A stretch of 64,000 nucleotides of DNA. It comes from Rhodoplanes serenus. GTDB lineage: Bacteria > Pseudomonadota > Alphaproteobacteria > Rhizobiales > Xanthobacteraceae. Each line of letters starts with the position of its first letter. Position 1 is the stretch's first letter. Made by a program: the position numbers and the translations under genes. The stretch is taken from contig CAMDDZ010000002.1 in the NCBI GenBank assembly GCA_945893145.1, positions 62,001 through 126,000 of the forward strand, read 5' to 3'. This document shows positions 1 to 8,039 of the stretch, piece by piece. The notes below the pieces were generated by a model. That model did not search any database and was not told the DNA's origin. It saw nothing but the letters and a program-made list of their open reading frames with translations.

Positions 1-649
1 CGATATATTCCTTCAGCGGATCGTTTTGCAGATTGACCGTGTAGCGGCTCCAGGGAATGCCCTGCTTTTCGCCAAGCGCGGCGTATTGCGCCAGCACAAT
101 GGGGCCGATCGAATTGCCGAGCGCGCCGATGCGTTTGAGGCTATCGGCCGGGATACCGCCGAACATGATTTCCATGTCGGCCAGCGTATCGATGGCGACG
201 CCGACGCTGCCAACCTCGGCGGCTGCCATCTCGTGATCAGAGTCGTAGCCGCACTGGGTCGGCAGATCGAGCGCGACCAGAATCTGCTCGGTGCCCACTT
301 CAATGAGTTTCTTGAAGCGCGCGTTGCTGGCCTCCGCGTCGCCATAGCCCGCATAGGCCGACACCACGAACGGCTCGGTGCGGTTCATGCCCGGCCGTTC
401 GCCACGGGTAAACGGGTATTCGCCCGGAAATCCGAGGTCGCGCAGATAATCGAACCCGATACGTTCAAGGTTGGCGGGCGTGTAGAGCGGGTCGATCGGG
501 ATGCCGGTGTCGGTCGCAAACTTCTTGCGATCCCGCCGGTTGCCACGCGACGGCTCGAAGGCTTCGCGCTGCCAGCGCTCGCACTCGGCCGCCACTTCAT
601 TGCCGGCATGATCCGCTTGGAAGGCGCTTGGCGGCTTGACGACGTTCAT
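1..649 (-). CDS. Methylmalonyl-CoA mutase-family acyl-CoA mutase, N-terminal part
   Basis: The reading frame begins at an ATG at 649 and runs off the left edge, so only about 216 N-terminal residues are visible. It reads GIPIDPLYTP, then PFTRGERPGMNRTEPF, QCGYDSD and finally IPWSRYTVNLQNDPLKEY. These are the substrate-barrel blocks of the large chain of B12-dependent acyl-CoA mutases (methylmalonyl-CoA, isobutyryl-CoA and relatives), which interconvert branched and linear CoA thioesters. The C-terminal half, and possibly a B12 domain, lie outside the window, so the substrate cannot be assigned. It starts 7 bases after the TctC gene and is probably co-transcribed with it and the DctP receptor. 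Confidence 0.88.
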   Translation of the reverse strand, partial: MNVVKPPSAFQADHAGNEVAAECERWQREAFEPSRGNRRDRKKFATDTGIPIDPLYTPANLERIGFDYLRDLGFPGEYPFTRGERPGMNRTEPFVVSAYAGYGDAEASNARFKKLIEVGTEQILVALDLPTQCGYDSDHEMAAAEVGSVGVAIDTLADMEIMFGGIPADSLKRIGALGNSIGPIVLAQYAALGEKQGIPWSRYTVNLQNDPLKEYI

Positions 650-656
650 GGCGCGC

Positions 657-1634
657 TCACTGGGCCTTCAATTCGAGCTTTTTGATCACCGGACTCCAGC
701 GCTCGATCTCGCTCTTGACGAATGCGGACAGTTCTTCCGGCGACGAAGCCGCAAGATCGATCGCGGAAACGCGCTCGCCGAGATCTAGCGCCAGGATGCG
801 CCGCACTTCGGCATTGAGCTTGGCGACGATGGGCTTCGGCGTCCCGGCGGGCGCCAGCAACCCGTACCACTCGGTGACAACCAGCTCGAAGCCCTGCTCG
901 CGGAACGTCGGCACGCCCGGCAGCGAACGATGACGCTCCGTCGAGGTGACGCCGAGCGCCTTCACCAGCCCGCCCTGCCACTGCGGCAACGCCTGGGTGA
1001 CCGTGGCCGAGGTCATCGGAATGGTTCCGGCCAGCACGTCATTGAGCGCGGGCGTGCCACCGCGATAGACCACGTGCTGCATCAAGGTGATGCCATTGTC
1101 GGCCTTAAACGTCTCGGCCGCGAGGTGCGTCATGCTGGCGATGCCAGCCGAGCCAAACGGGATCGGGTTGGCCTTGCCGTAGGTCACCATCTCCTTGAGG
1201 TTCTGCGGCGGAAACTTCGGGTTGACGTAAAACACGGTCGGCGCACGGCCGAGCAGACTGATCGGCTCGAAATCCTTCAGCGCATCGTACGGCATCTTGT
1301 CGTTGAGCGCCGGATTGGTGGTGTGATTGCTGACGACGACGATCAGCGTATAGCCGTCAGGCGGCGCCTGCGCGGCCGCCGTTGTGCCGATGATGGTCCC
1401 GGCTCCGGGCCGCGTCTCGACGATGACCTGCTGGCCCCAACTCTCGGTCATTTTCTGTCCGAGCACGCGGGCCAGAATGTCGGTCGAGCCACCGGGCGCA
1501 AACGGCACGATGATCTTGATCGGCCGTTCCGGATATTTATCGGCGACCGATTGCGCGCCAGCGCCGCCATTGGCCAAAGCGGCCAGGGCGGCGCCGAACA
1601 CGATGGCGGAAAGCGCGGCGCGATAAGAAGTCAC
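657..1634 (-). CDS. TctC/Bug-family tripartite tricarboxylate receptor
   Basis: This is a 325-residue periplasmic receptor. A Sec signal peptide (hydrophobic ALSAIVFGAALAALA, cleavage near GAGAQS) is followed by the family signature YPERPIKIIVPFAPGGSTDILAR. Later come the RPGAGTIIGTTAAA block and the PDGYTLIVV motif. Such proteins bind carboxylates or related small molecules for TctAB-type transporters, but no TctA or TctB is encoded in this window. It sits between the DctP receptor and the acyl-CoA mutase, which suggests a ligand that becomes an acyl-CoA. The ligand is unknown. Confidence 0.9.
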   Translation of the reverse strand: MTSYRAALSAIVFGAALAALANGGAGAQSVADKYPERPIKIIVPFAPGGSTDILARVLGQKMTESWGQQVIVETRPGAGTIIGTTAAAQAPPDGYTLIVVVSNHTTNPALNDKMPYDALKDFEPISLLGRAPTVFYVNPKFPPQNLKEMVTYGKANPIPFGSAGIASMTHLAAETFKADNGITLMQHVVYRGGTPALNDVLAGTIPMTSATVTQALPQWQGGLVKALGVTSTERHRSLPGVPTFREQGFELVVTEWYGLLAPAGTPKPIVAKLNAEVRRILALDLGERVSAIDLAASSPEELSAFVKSEIERWSPVIKKLELKAQ

Positions 1635-1677
1635 GTGCGACTCTCCTTGGCGTCAGACACGGCGATATACGGAACGC

Positions 1678-2703
1678 TTACTTCTTCGACAGGCTCGCGA
1701 TGTCGCCCCGCAACGCCGCAAGCGCCGCCGCACCGTCGAGCCCCTTCGCCTTGACCTTTTCGATCCAGCCGCTTTCAAGCCGGCTGGTCTTCGACTTGAT
1801 CTCGGCGATGAATTGTGGGCTCGCGATCACGATCGGAATGTTGGCAGCACGCACCGCCTGCTCACCTTTCTGGTCGGTAGCGTCCCAAGCCTGGCCGGCG
1901 CGCCGCGCCAGCGCCTCGCCGGAGAGTTTGGTGATCGCAGCCTGGTCGGCCGGCGAAATCTGCTTCCACTTCGTTTCGTTCATGATCATCACGAAACTCG
2001 TGTTGTAGAGCCCGCCCGGCACATAGGTGACATGCTTGATCAGCGGCACGAGCTTGAACGACAGCGGCGACTCTTTCGGAAAGAACACGCCGTCGGCGAC
2101 ACCTTGGCTCAAGAGCTCATAGCTTTCCGGCGCCGGTTTCAGCATCGGTACCGAGCCGAGCAGCTTCGCAACCTCGTTCACCATACCACCGCCAACGCGG
2201 ATCTTGAGGCCCTCAAGGTCCTTGAGCGACGTGATGGCGTGCTTGGTGTTGTAGATCTGGCCCGGGCCATGGGTGAACACCGCCAGCACGTGCACGCCCT
2301 TATGCTCACCGAACTTGTCCAGCATCTTTTCGTGGAGGCGCTGGTAGGCGACCGAGATGGCTTCCGAGGTGTCGCCCAGGAACGGAAATTCGGCGACGTC
2401 GGTCAGCACGAAGCGGCCCGGCGTATAGCCGTGCACCGAAAACGACAGGTCGGCGAGCCCGTCCTTGACCGCGTCGAAAGTCTGCGGCGCCGCCACCACG
2501 GCTTTCGGCAGCAGGTTGCATTTCACGCGGCCCTGCGTCGCCGTCTCGACGTCCTTGCAGAACGGCATGGTGACGTCCGCCACCAGCAGATGGCTCGGCG
2601 GCACCCAGGCATTGACGTTCAGCACGGTCTGGGCGCTCGCGCCGGTCGCCGGCAGCAACAGCGCACACGCAAGCGCTCCAATGGCGGTGGTGGTGATTTT
2701 CAT
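1678..2703 (-). CDS. TRAP transporter solute-binding protein, DctP family
   Basis: I place the start at the ATG at 2703, preceded by GGGAGAG, rather than at upstream in-frame codons. This gives 341 residues with a clean signal peptide (ALACALLLPATGASAQ). The mature protein has the DctP pattern: TVLNVNAWVPPSHLLV at the N terminus, GLADLSFSVHGYTPGRF, and GLKIRVGGGMVNEVAKLLGS near the middle. Members bind carboxylates in the periplasm for a DctQM membrane pair. No DctQM partner is visible here. It is the first gene of the leftward unit with TctC and the mutase, and it diverges from the hydrolase gene at 2870. Confidence 0.88.
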   Translation of the reverse strand: MKITTTAIGALACALLLPATGASAQTVLNVNAWVPPSHLLVADVTMPFCKDVETATQGRVKCNLLPKAVVAAPQTFDAVKDGLADLSFSVHGYTPGRFVLTDVAEFPFLGDTSEAISVAYQRLHEKMLDKFGEHKGVHVLAVFTHGPGQIYNTKHAITSLKDLEGLKIRVGGGMVNEVAKLLGSVPMLKPAPESYELLSQGVADGVFFPKESPLSFKLVPLIKHVTYVPGGLYNTSFVMIMNETKWKQISPADQAAITKLSGEALARRAGQAWDATDQKGEQAVRAANIPIVIASPQFIAEIKSKTSRLESGWIEKVKAKGLDGAAALAALRGDIASLSKK

Positions 2704-2869
2704 GTGTTTCTCTCCCTCGGCTTCGTTGGCCGCCATTGCGGCTTTGCCGGCGCATGTCTTACCACGCTGGCCGGGGGGCGGCCATAACCGCAGCATTGCA
2801 CCGCGGGATATCGGGCGGCGCGCAGACCGCCTAGACTGGCGGGTAGCGATCCGATTGGCGGAAGCCCCG

Positions 2870-3655
2870 ATGCCTGAAGCCGCCCGCAATCCAATTCCCG
2901 TCGTGTTTTTGCACGGTGTCGGCGGGGCGGCGCGCGCCTGGACACCGCAGTTCAAGAGCTTTGCGGCAGCGGGTTTTGCGCCGGTGGCGCTCGACCTGCC
3001 AGGCTATGGCGGACGGCCGCTGCCTACGTCAATGGACTTCCAAGGACTCGCGGCCGACGTGGAAGCACAGATCGCCGAACGTGGGTTGCAGCACCCGGTG
3101 CTGGTCGGGCACTCACTTGGCGGCATGATCGCGCAGACCGCGCTGCGCCGCCGGCCCGACTTCTATGCCGCTGCGGTCCTGAGCTGCACCAGCCCGGCGT
3201 TCGGCAATCCAGGTGGGGATTTTCAGCGCAAATTCGTGGCCGACCGCCTCGGCCCGCTCGACGCCGGCAAGACCATGGCTGAACTCGCGGCAGGCCTGAT
3301 CGGCGAGATCGTCGGACCCGCGCCGGAGCCCGCCGGCCGGGCGCTTGCGATCGATTGCATGGCGGCGACGCCAGGCGAAAGCTACCGGGCCGCAGTCGAA
3401 TGCCTGGTTCGCTTCGACGAGCGCGGCAATCTGCCTCATATCCGTGTGCCTACGCTTTGCCTCGCCGGAGAGCATGACCGCAACGCGCCCGCGCCGATGA
3501 TGGAGCGCATGGCGGGAAAAATTCCCGGCGCGCGGTACGTTTGCCTCTCCGGCGTGGGCCATTTGCCAAACCTGGAAGCGCCTGCGAAGTTCGACGCGGC
3601 CATTCTCGGCTTTCTGCACGAAAGCCTGTTCGCTGCCATGCCGGCGCAAACCTGA
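2870..3655 (+). CDS. Alpha/beta-hydrolase fold protein
   Basis: The ATG at 2870 is chosen because upstream in-frame sequence overlaps the divergent DctP gene. The result is 261 residues of typical single-domain length. The oxyanion block VVFLHGVGG comes first, then the nucleophile elbow VGHSLGGM, an acidic segment CLAGEHDRNAP and the catalytic histidine in SGVGHLPNLEAP. The look is that of enol-lactonase or meta-cleavage-product hydrolases (PcaD, MhpC style). It leads an operon with an acyl-CoA dehydrogenase and a CoA ligase, so an ester, lactone or thioester intermediate is a reasonable substrate class. The exact reaction is not evident. Confidence 0.87.
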   Translation: MPEAARNPIPVVFLHGVGGAARAWTPQFKSFAAAGFAPVALDLPGYGGRPLPTSMDFQGLAADVEAQIAERGLQHPVLVGHSLGGMIAQTALRRRPDFYAAAVLSCTSPAFGNPGGDFQRKFVADRLGPLDAGKTMAELAAGLIGEIVGPAPEPAGRALAIDCMAATPGESYRAAVECLVRFDERGNLPHIRVPTLCLAGEHDRNAPAPMMERMAGKIPGARYVCLSGVGHLPNLEAPAKFDAAILGFLHESLFAAMPAQT

Positions 3656-3663
3656 GCGACACG

Positions 3664-4929
3664 ATGAGCACGCTCGACCGACACGACACGGCAGCGCCGA
3701 TCTTCGATCCGGCGGCGCATCGCCTCGCAGATGACGAGGCAACGCTGATCGAGAAGGCACGGCGCTTCGGCGGGCGCGTGCTGGCGCCGCGTGCCGCACA
3801 ATACGACCGCGACGCGACCTTCCCGATCGAGAATTTCCGCGACATGCATCGCGAAGGATGGCTCGCGATCTGCGTGCCCAAACAAGACGGCGGCAGCGGT
3901 GCGAGCTATCGCACCTATTGCCTCGCGGCGGCTGAACTCGGCCGCTATTGCGGCGCAACCGCGCTGTCCTGGAATATGCACGTCTCTTCGACGCTCTGGA
4001 CCGGCGCGCTCGCCGACGACCTCGACATGAACACCGAGGAGCGCGCCGAGCATCAGCGGCGGCGCGCCTTGCACTACCGGCGCATTGTCCGCGATGGCGC
4101 GATCTATTCGCAGCCGTTCTCGGAGGGCGGCGCGGCCGCCGCTGGCGTCGTGGCGTTCGGCACCGAGGCGAAGCCGGTCGATGGCGGCTTCCTGGTCAGC
4201 GGCAAAAAGATTTTTGCCTCGTTGTCGGGCGCGGCGGATTACTACGGTGTGCTTTGCACAATGCGCCACGAAGGCGAAGCGGCGAGCCGCCGCAACACGC
4301 TTTATGTTGCGGTGCCTGCCAAAGCGCCGGGCGTTTCGATCGTCGGCGACTGGGACCCGCTCGGCATGCGCGGCACGGTTTCGCGCACGCTTCTGCTCAA
4401 GGACGTGTTCGTGCCGGAGGATGAGATGCTGATGCCGCGCGGCGTCTATTTCCGCGCCGCGACGTCCTGGCCGCACATGTTCCTGACGCTGTCGCCAACC
4501 TACATGGGACTGGCGCAGGCGGCATACGACTTCACGGTGTCGTATCTGCGCGGCGAGTTGCCCGGCACGCCGCCGGTGAAGCGTCGCATGTATCCGACCA
4601 AGCAGATCGCGGTCGCCGAGATGCGCATCATGCTCGAGCAGACCAAGGCACTGTGGTTCCAGGCGGTCAGCGAGGCGCGCGCCAATCCGAGCAAGGAGCA
4701 GGTGCTGCGCGCATACGCCGCGCAACATACCGTCATGGAAAACTGCAATGCGCTCGCCACCAAGGCGATCCGCACCTGCGGCGGTCAGGCCATGCTGAAG
4801 AACTTAGCCCTCGAACGGATTTACCGCGACAGCCGTTGCGGGTCGCTGATGTTGCCCTGGACTGCGGAAATCTGCGTCGATCGGCTGGGCCGCGAGACGC
4901 TTTATGAGTCGGGCGAAAAGGACGATTGA
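3664..4929 (+). CDS. Acyl-CoA dehydrogenase
   Basis: The protein has 421 residues and starts at the ATG 8 bases after the hydrolase stop. It shows the order expected of FAD-dependent acyl-CoA dehydrogenases. There is an alpha-helical N-terminal domain (GWLAICVPKQDGGSGASY, AELGRYCGATALSW), a central beta domain (IYSQPFSEGGAAAAG, GGFLVSGKKIFASLSGAADYY, DPLGMRGTVSRTL) and a C-terminal helical bundle with IRTCGGQAMLKN and LERIYRDSRCG. It would introduce a 2,3 double bond into a CoA thioester, passing electrons to ETF. The hydrolase and CoA ligase flank it, consistent with a short activation and beta-oxidation-like segment. The substrate is unknown. Confidence 0.93.
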   Translation: MSTLDRHDTAAPIFDPAAHRLADDEATLIEKARRFGGRVLAPRAAQYDRDATFPIENFRDMHREGWLAICVPKQDGGSGASYRTYCLAAAELGRYCGATALSWNMHVSSTLWTGALADDLDMNTEERAEHQRRRALHYRRIVRDGAIYSQPFSEGGAAAAGVVAFGTEAKPVDGGFLVSGKKIFASLSGAADYYGVLCTMRHEGEAASRRNTLYVAVPAKAPGVSIVGDWDPLGMRGTVSRTLLLKDVFVPEDEMLMPRGVYFRAATSWPHMFLTLSPTYMGLAQAAYDFTVSYLRGELPGTPPVKRRMYPTKQIAVAEMRIMLEQTKALWFQAVSEARANPSKEQVLRAYAAQHTVMENCNALATKAIRTCGGQAMLKNLALERIYRDSRCGSLMLPWTAEICVDRLGRETLYESGEKDD

Positions 4930-4937
4930 CCGTCGCG

Positions 4938-6461
4938 ATGGATCTGTCCGACCTCATCGACCGCAATGCGGCCTTTGCGCCGGACAAGCCTGCGATCCGA
5001 TTCAATGAGGCCAGTCTCACCTACGCCGGCCTTGCAGAGCGGATCGCGCAGACGGCTCGCGCGCTGAAATCGCAACTGGGCATCGGGCGCGGCGATCGCG
5101 TCGCGATCCTCGCGACCAACCACCCCGACTATCTCGTGCTGCTCTATGCCTGCGCGCGGCTCGGCGCGATGCTGGTGCCACTGAATTGGCGGCTCGCGAC
5201 GCCGGAGCAGCTTTACATTTTGTCGGACGCTTCCGTGAAGGCGATGGTCGTCGAGCAAAGCTTTGCGGATGTTATTGCGCCGCTGCGGCAGGCCATTGCG
5301 GACGTGCGCATCGTTGGCCTCGACTTCAGCCCGCCGGGGGGCGCTTCGCTCACGGCTCTGCTGCAAGCCGGAAGCGGCGATGGCCGCGCTTCGCACGTCG
5401 AAACCTCGTGTCCGCTGCTGATCGTTTACACCTCGGGCACCACCGGCCGCCCCAAGGGCGCCGTGCTGCGGCAAGAGGCACTGCTCTGGAACGCGGTGAT
5501 GAGCCAGCACATGCACGACATGACGGCGGCCGATCGCGTGCTGACCGTACTGCCGATGTTCCATGTCGGCGGCCTCAACATCCAGACCACGCCGGCGCTC
5601 CAGCTTGGCGCGACCGTCACGCTGCATTCGCGCTTTGCGCCTGCGGCAACGCTCGCGGCCATTGCGAGCGACAAGCCGACCTTGATCGTGCTGGTGCCCG
5701 CGACCATCGAGGCGATGATCGAGCATCCCGATTGGGAAACCACGCCGCTCGATAGCCTGCGCGCGATTTCGACCGGATCGACCCAGGTGCCGCAGCGGTT
5801 GGTCGACGCCATCCTCCGGCGCGGCGCGCCGGTGTTGCAGGTCTATGGCTCAACCGAGACGAGCCCGATCGCGGTTTATACGCGGCTTTCCGGCGACTGG
5901 CGCAGGCCCGGCTCGACCGGCCTTCCCGGCCTGGTATGCGACGCGCGTGTCGTGACCGCGGACGGCCGCGAGGCGGCCGCTGGTGAGCCCGGCGAGGTGG
6001 TGGTGCGCGGCCCCAATGTGTTGTCCGAATATTGGGGCAATCCGAACGCCACGGCCGAGGCGCTGCGCGCGGGCTGGCTCCGCACCGGCGACATCGGCAC
6101 GCGCGACACAGACGGGCATTTCTTTATCCGCGACCGCAAGCAGAACCTGATCATCTCCGGCGGCGAGAACATCTATCCGGCCGAAGTCGAGCGGGTGCTG
6201 CACGAGCATCCGGCTGTGGCCGAAGCCGCGGTCGTCGCCGGCCCGGACGAAAAATGGCAGGAGGTCCCAGTCGCCTGCATCGTGCGCCGGTCGAATGTCA
6301 CAGCGGAGGCCGTGGAAATCGAAAAATTCTGTCTGGCGCAACTCGCGCGCTACAAGGTGCCGCGCCGGTACATTTTTCTCGATGCCCTGCCGCGCAACGC
6401 GCTCGGCAAGGTGCAGCATTTCGTTTTGAAACAACAGGTCGCCGGTCAGGCGCGCGACTGA
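4938..6461 (+). CDS. AMP-dependent acyl-CoA synthetase/ligase
   Basis: This is an ANL-superfamily ligase that activates a carboxylic acid with ATP and CoA. Visible motifs are the phosphate loop YTSGTTGRPKGA, the A5-type block YGSTETSPI, GWLRTGDIGTRD with DRKQNLIISGGENIYPAEVE, and the C-terminal catalytic lysine context PRNALGKVQHF. I use the ATG at 4938. A TTG at 4926 that overlaps the dehydrogenase stop would add four residues (MTVA). AAGGA at 4918-4922 is near both, so the start is uncertain. It ends 3 bases before the convergent NicX-like gene. It probably supplies the CoA ester for the adjacent dehydrogenase. Confidence 0.93.
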   Translation: MDLSDLIDRNAAFAPDKPAIRFNEASLTYAGLAERIAQTARALKSQLGIGRGDRVAILATNHPDYLVLLYACARLGAMLVPLNWRLATPEQLYILSDASVKAMVVEQSFADVIAPLRQAIADVRIVGLDFSPPGGASLTALLQAGSGDGRASHVETSCPLLIVYTSGTTGRPKGAVLRQEALLWNAVMSQHMHDMTAADRVLTVLPMFHVGGLNIQTTPALQLGATVTLHSRFAPAATLAAIASDKPTLIVLVPATIEAMIEHPDWETTPLDSLRAISTGSTQVPQRLVDAILRRGAPVLQVYGSTETSPIAVYTRLSGDWRRPGSTGLPGLVCDARVVTADGREAAAGEPGEVVVRGPNVLSEYWGNPNATAEALRAGWLRTGDIGTRDTDGHFFIRDRKQNLIISGGENIYPAEVERVLHEHPAVAEAAVVAGPDEKWQEVPVACIVRRSNVTAEAVEIEKFCLAQLARYKVPRRYIFLDALPRNALGKVQHFVLKQQVAGQARD

Positions 6462-6464
6462 GTT

Positions 6465-7511
6465 TCAGCCAAACACGTTCTGCAACACGCCGGCGCGCAC
6501 CACTTCGACGCCATCGAGCGCAATCGTGGTGCGCATCACCGGAATATCGAAGTGGCCTGCGGTGTAGCGCCCGGCGAACTCGTTGGCGCCGGTCGAGAAC
6601 AGGAAATTGCCGGCGACCGCGCGCAACTCCGTGCCATTGGTGTCGCGCTGGCCGTAGAGGGTCAGCGCCTCGTAGCGCGCCTTCTCGTTCATGCCGAAGC
6701 CGACGTGCGACACCGCATAGGCTTCCTTGTCGCCCCAGGCCGCCAGATAGGAGCGCATCAGCTCAGCGTCAGTGCCCTCACCTTCGATGCGCGTCACGTA
6801 ATCGGCTTCGAGCGTCAACTTCACGGGCGACTCAAGGTAGCGCTTGAACGTGAGATTGACGTCGCCGCGATCGAGCACCAGCGTGCCATTCACGGACGCT
6901 TGCTTCGGGAAACTGACGACGAGACCACCCGGCCAATGCGCGAGCGTGCCGGCGCGATCGGTCCAGCCCCACACGCCGACCGTCGAAGCGCCGGCGAGAT
7001 CGACATCGAGCTTGGTGCCGGCAGTGGACGTAACCGTCATGCGCTTGGCAGCGCGAACCATCTTGGTGGCGGCACGAACTCTTTTCTCCAGTTCGTCATC
7101 CGGCCGGAGACGCTCGAGAGCTTCGGGATGTTCATTCGAAATGACCAGGATGCGCGCGCCGGCCTTCAGGATCGCGGGCGTCTCCGGTGCATGCATCAGG
7201 CCTTCGAGCGTGCAATCGACCACGAAGCCCGCCTGCCCCAGCGCGGCGATCACCGGCTGCAGGCCGCCGATCGCTTCGCTGGCGCCGGTCGAACGCACCG
7301 GCACCGGATGCGGATTGCGCGGCGTCGGCACCACGATGTGAAACGGCCGCGCGCCGAGCCGCAGCAGCGCAAGCTCGGCCAAATGCACGTTGAGCTGGCG
7401 GGACTGGGTTTCCGACAGGATCGCGGTCGCGTCGCCGCGCTTGACGGCGCAACGTTCGAAGATCTCGCAGAATGCGTCGATCCACTTGCCTTCGATCCGA
7501 TCGGCAAACAT
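6465..7511 (-). CDS. 2,5-dihydroxypyridine 5,6-dioxygenase (NicX)-like Fe(II) enzyme
   Basis: The 348-residue protein matches my memory of Pseudomonas NicX along its whole second half: HWPGGLVVSFP, GTLVLDRGDVNL, VTRIEGEGTDAE, VSHVGFG, GNFLFSTGAN and HFDIPV. By alignment to NicX, whose iron ligands are two histidines and an aspartate, the equivalents here are H269, H320 and D322, and all three are present. NicX opens the 2,5-dihydroxypyridine ring to N-formylmaleamate. The fold resembles M29 aminopeptidases, so an automatic annotation might say leucyl aminopeptidase. It is downstream of a carboxymuconolactone-decarboxylase-like gene. The natural substrate could be another hydroxylated heterocycle. 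Confidence 0.75.
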   Translation of the reverse strand: MFADRIEGKWIDAFCEIFERCAVKRGDATAILSETQSRQLNVHLAELALLRLGARPFHIVVPTPRNPHPVPVRSTGASEAIGGLQPVIAALGQAGFVVDCTLEGLMHAPETPAILKAGARILVISNEHPEALERLRPDDELEKRVRAATKMVRAAKRMTVTSTAGTKLDVDLAGASTVGVWGWTDRAGTLAHWPGGLVVSFPKQASVNGTLVLDRGDVNLTFKRYLESPVKLTLEADYVTRIEGEGTDAELMRSYLAAWGDKEAYAVSHVGFGMNEKARYEALTLYGQRDTNGTELRAVAGNFLFSTGANEFAGRYTAGHFDIPVMRTTIALDGVEVVRAGVLQNVFG

Positions 7512-7566
7512 GCGAACCCGTCAGCGCTCCGATTCCTTGAAGCCGGAGACTATCAGGAACGGCGCG

Positions 7567-7947
7567 CTACATCGTCATTTCCTTGAACGCCTGCTCCGCC
7601 TGCACCGCAGCGTGATTGCCAGCCGGCGCGCCGCAATAGGCGGTGGCCTGGATGATGATCTCTTTCAGCTCGTCCTTGGTCAGATCGCCCTGCATCAGGC
7701 CTGATCGCACGTGCAGGCGAAATTCGTCCCAGGCGCGCAGCGCGATCATCATCGACATGGTCATGAAGCGGCGGGTCTTGGGATCGATGCCCGGCCGCGT
7801 CCACACGTCGCCCCAGGCCTGGCTGATCACCTTGTGCCGGATCTCGCGGTTGAAGTCGTTCTCGCTCGCGGTCGAGCGCTCGACCCAGGCGTCGCCTAGC
7901 ATCTTGCGCCGGATTTTCATGCCGTCCTCGTAGCTGCCCTTCGTCAT
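7567..7947 (-). CDS. Carboxymuconolactone decarboxylase-family protein
   Basis: This is a 126-residue single-domain protein with a strong ribosome site (AAGGAGG) 6 bases before the ATG. The profile is that of the CMD/AhpD-like family: WVERSTASENDFNREIRHKV, the helix TRRFMTMSMMIALRAWDEF, and the conserved cysteine in ATAYCGAPAGNHA (C105). PcaC-type members decarboxylate gamma-carboxymuconolactone, and others are peroxidase-like, so the chemistry is not fixed by sequence alone. It is followed after 55 bases by the NicX-like dioxygenase, so both probably act on the same ring-cleavage route. Confidence 0.85.
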   Translation of the reverse strand: MTKGSYEDGMKIRRKMLGDAWVERSTASENDFNREIRHKVISQAWGDVWTRPGIDPKTRRFMTMSMMIALRAWDEFRLHVRSGLMQGDLTKDELKEIIIQATAYCGAPAGNHAAVQAEQAFKEMTM

Positions 7948-7977
7948 CTCGTCCTCCTTGGCTGCGCAACCCGTGCG

Positions 7978-7991
7978 CCATTCCCGAATGG
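7978..7991. promoter_or_regulatory. Possible operator dyad between divergent genes
   Basis: CCATTC-CC-GAATGG is a perfect 6-bp inverted repeat with a 2-base spacer. It lies in the 92-base gap between the leftward CMD/NicX-like pair and the rightward Asp-box protein gene. Position and symmetry fit a dimeric repressor site, but the regulator is unknown. Confidence 0.3.
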
Positions 7992-8039
7992 TGGGATTAC
8001 CCGTAGAGTGGGGTCAAGGCCGGCGCGCAGGGAGGCAGC

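Noticed and set aside
3436-4728. 430-residue open frame on the minus strand
   Set aside because: Antisense of the hydrolase and acyl-CoA dehydrogenase genes; no motif.
6465-7511. Leucyl aminopeptidase (M29)
   Set aside because: The fold is related, but the C-terminal motifs and iron ligands follow NicX.
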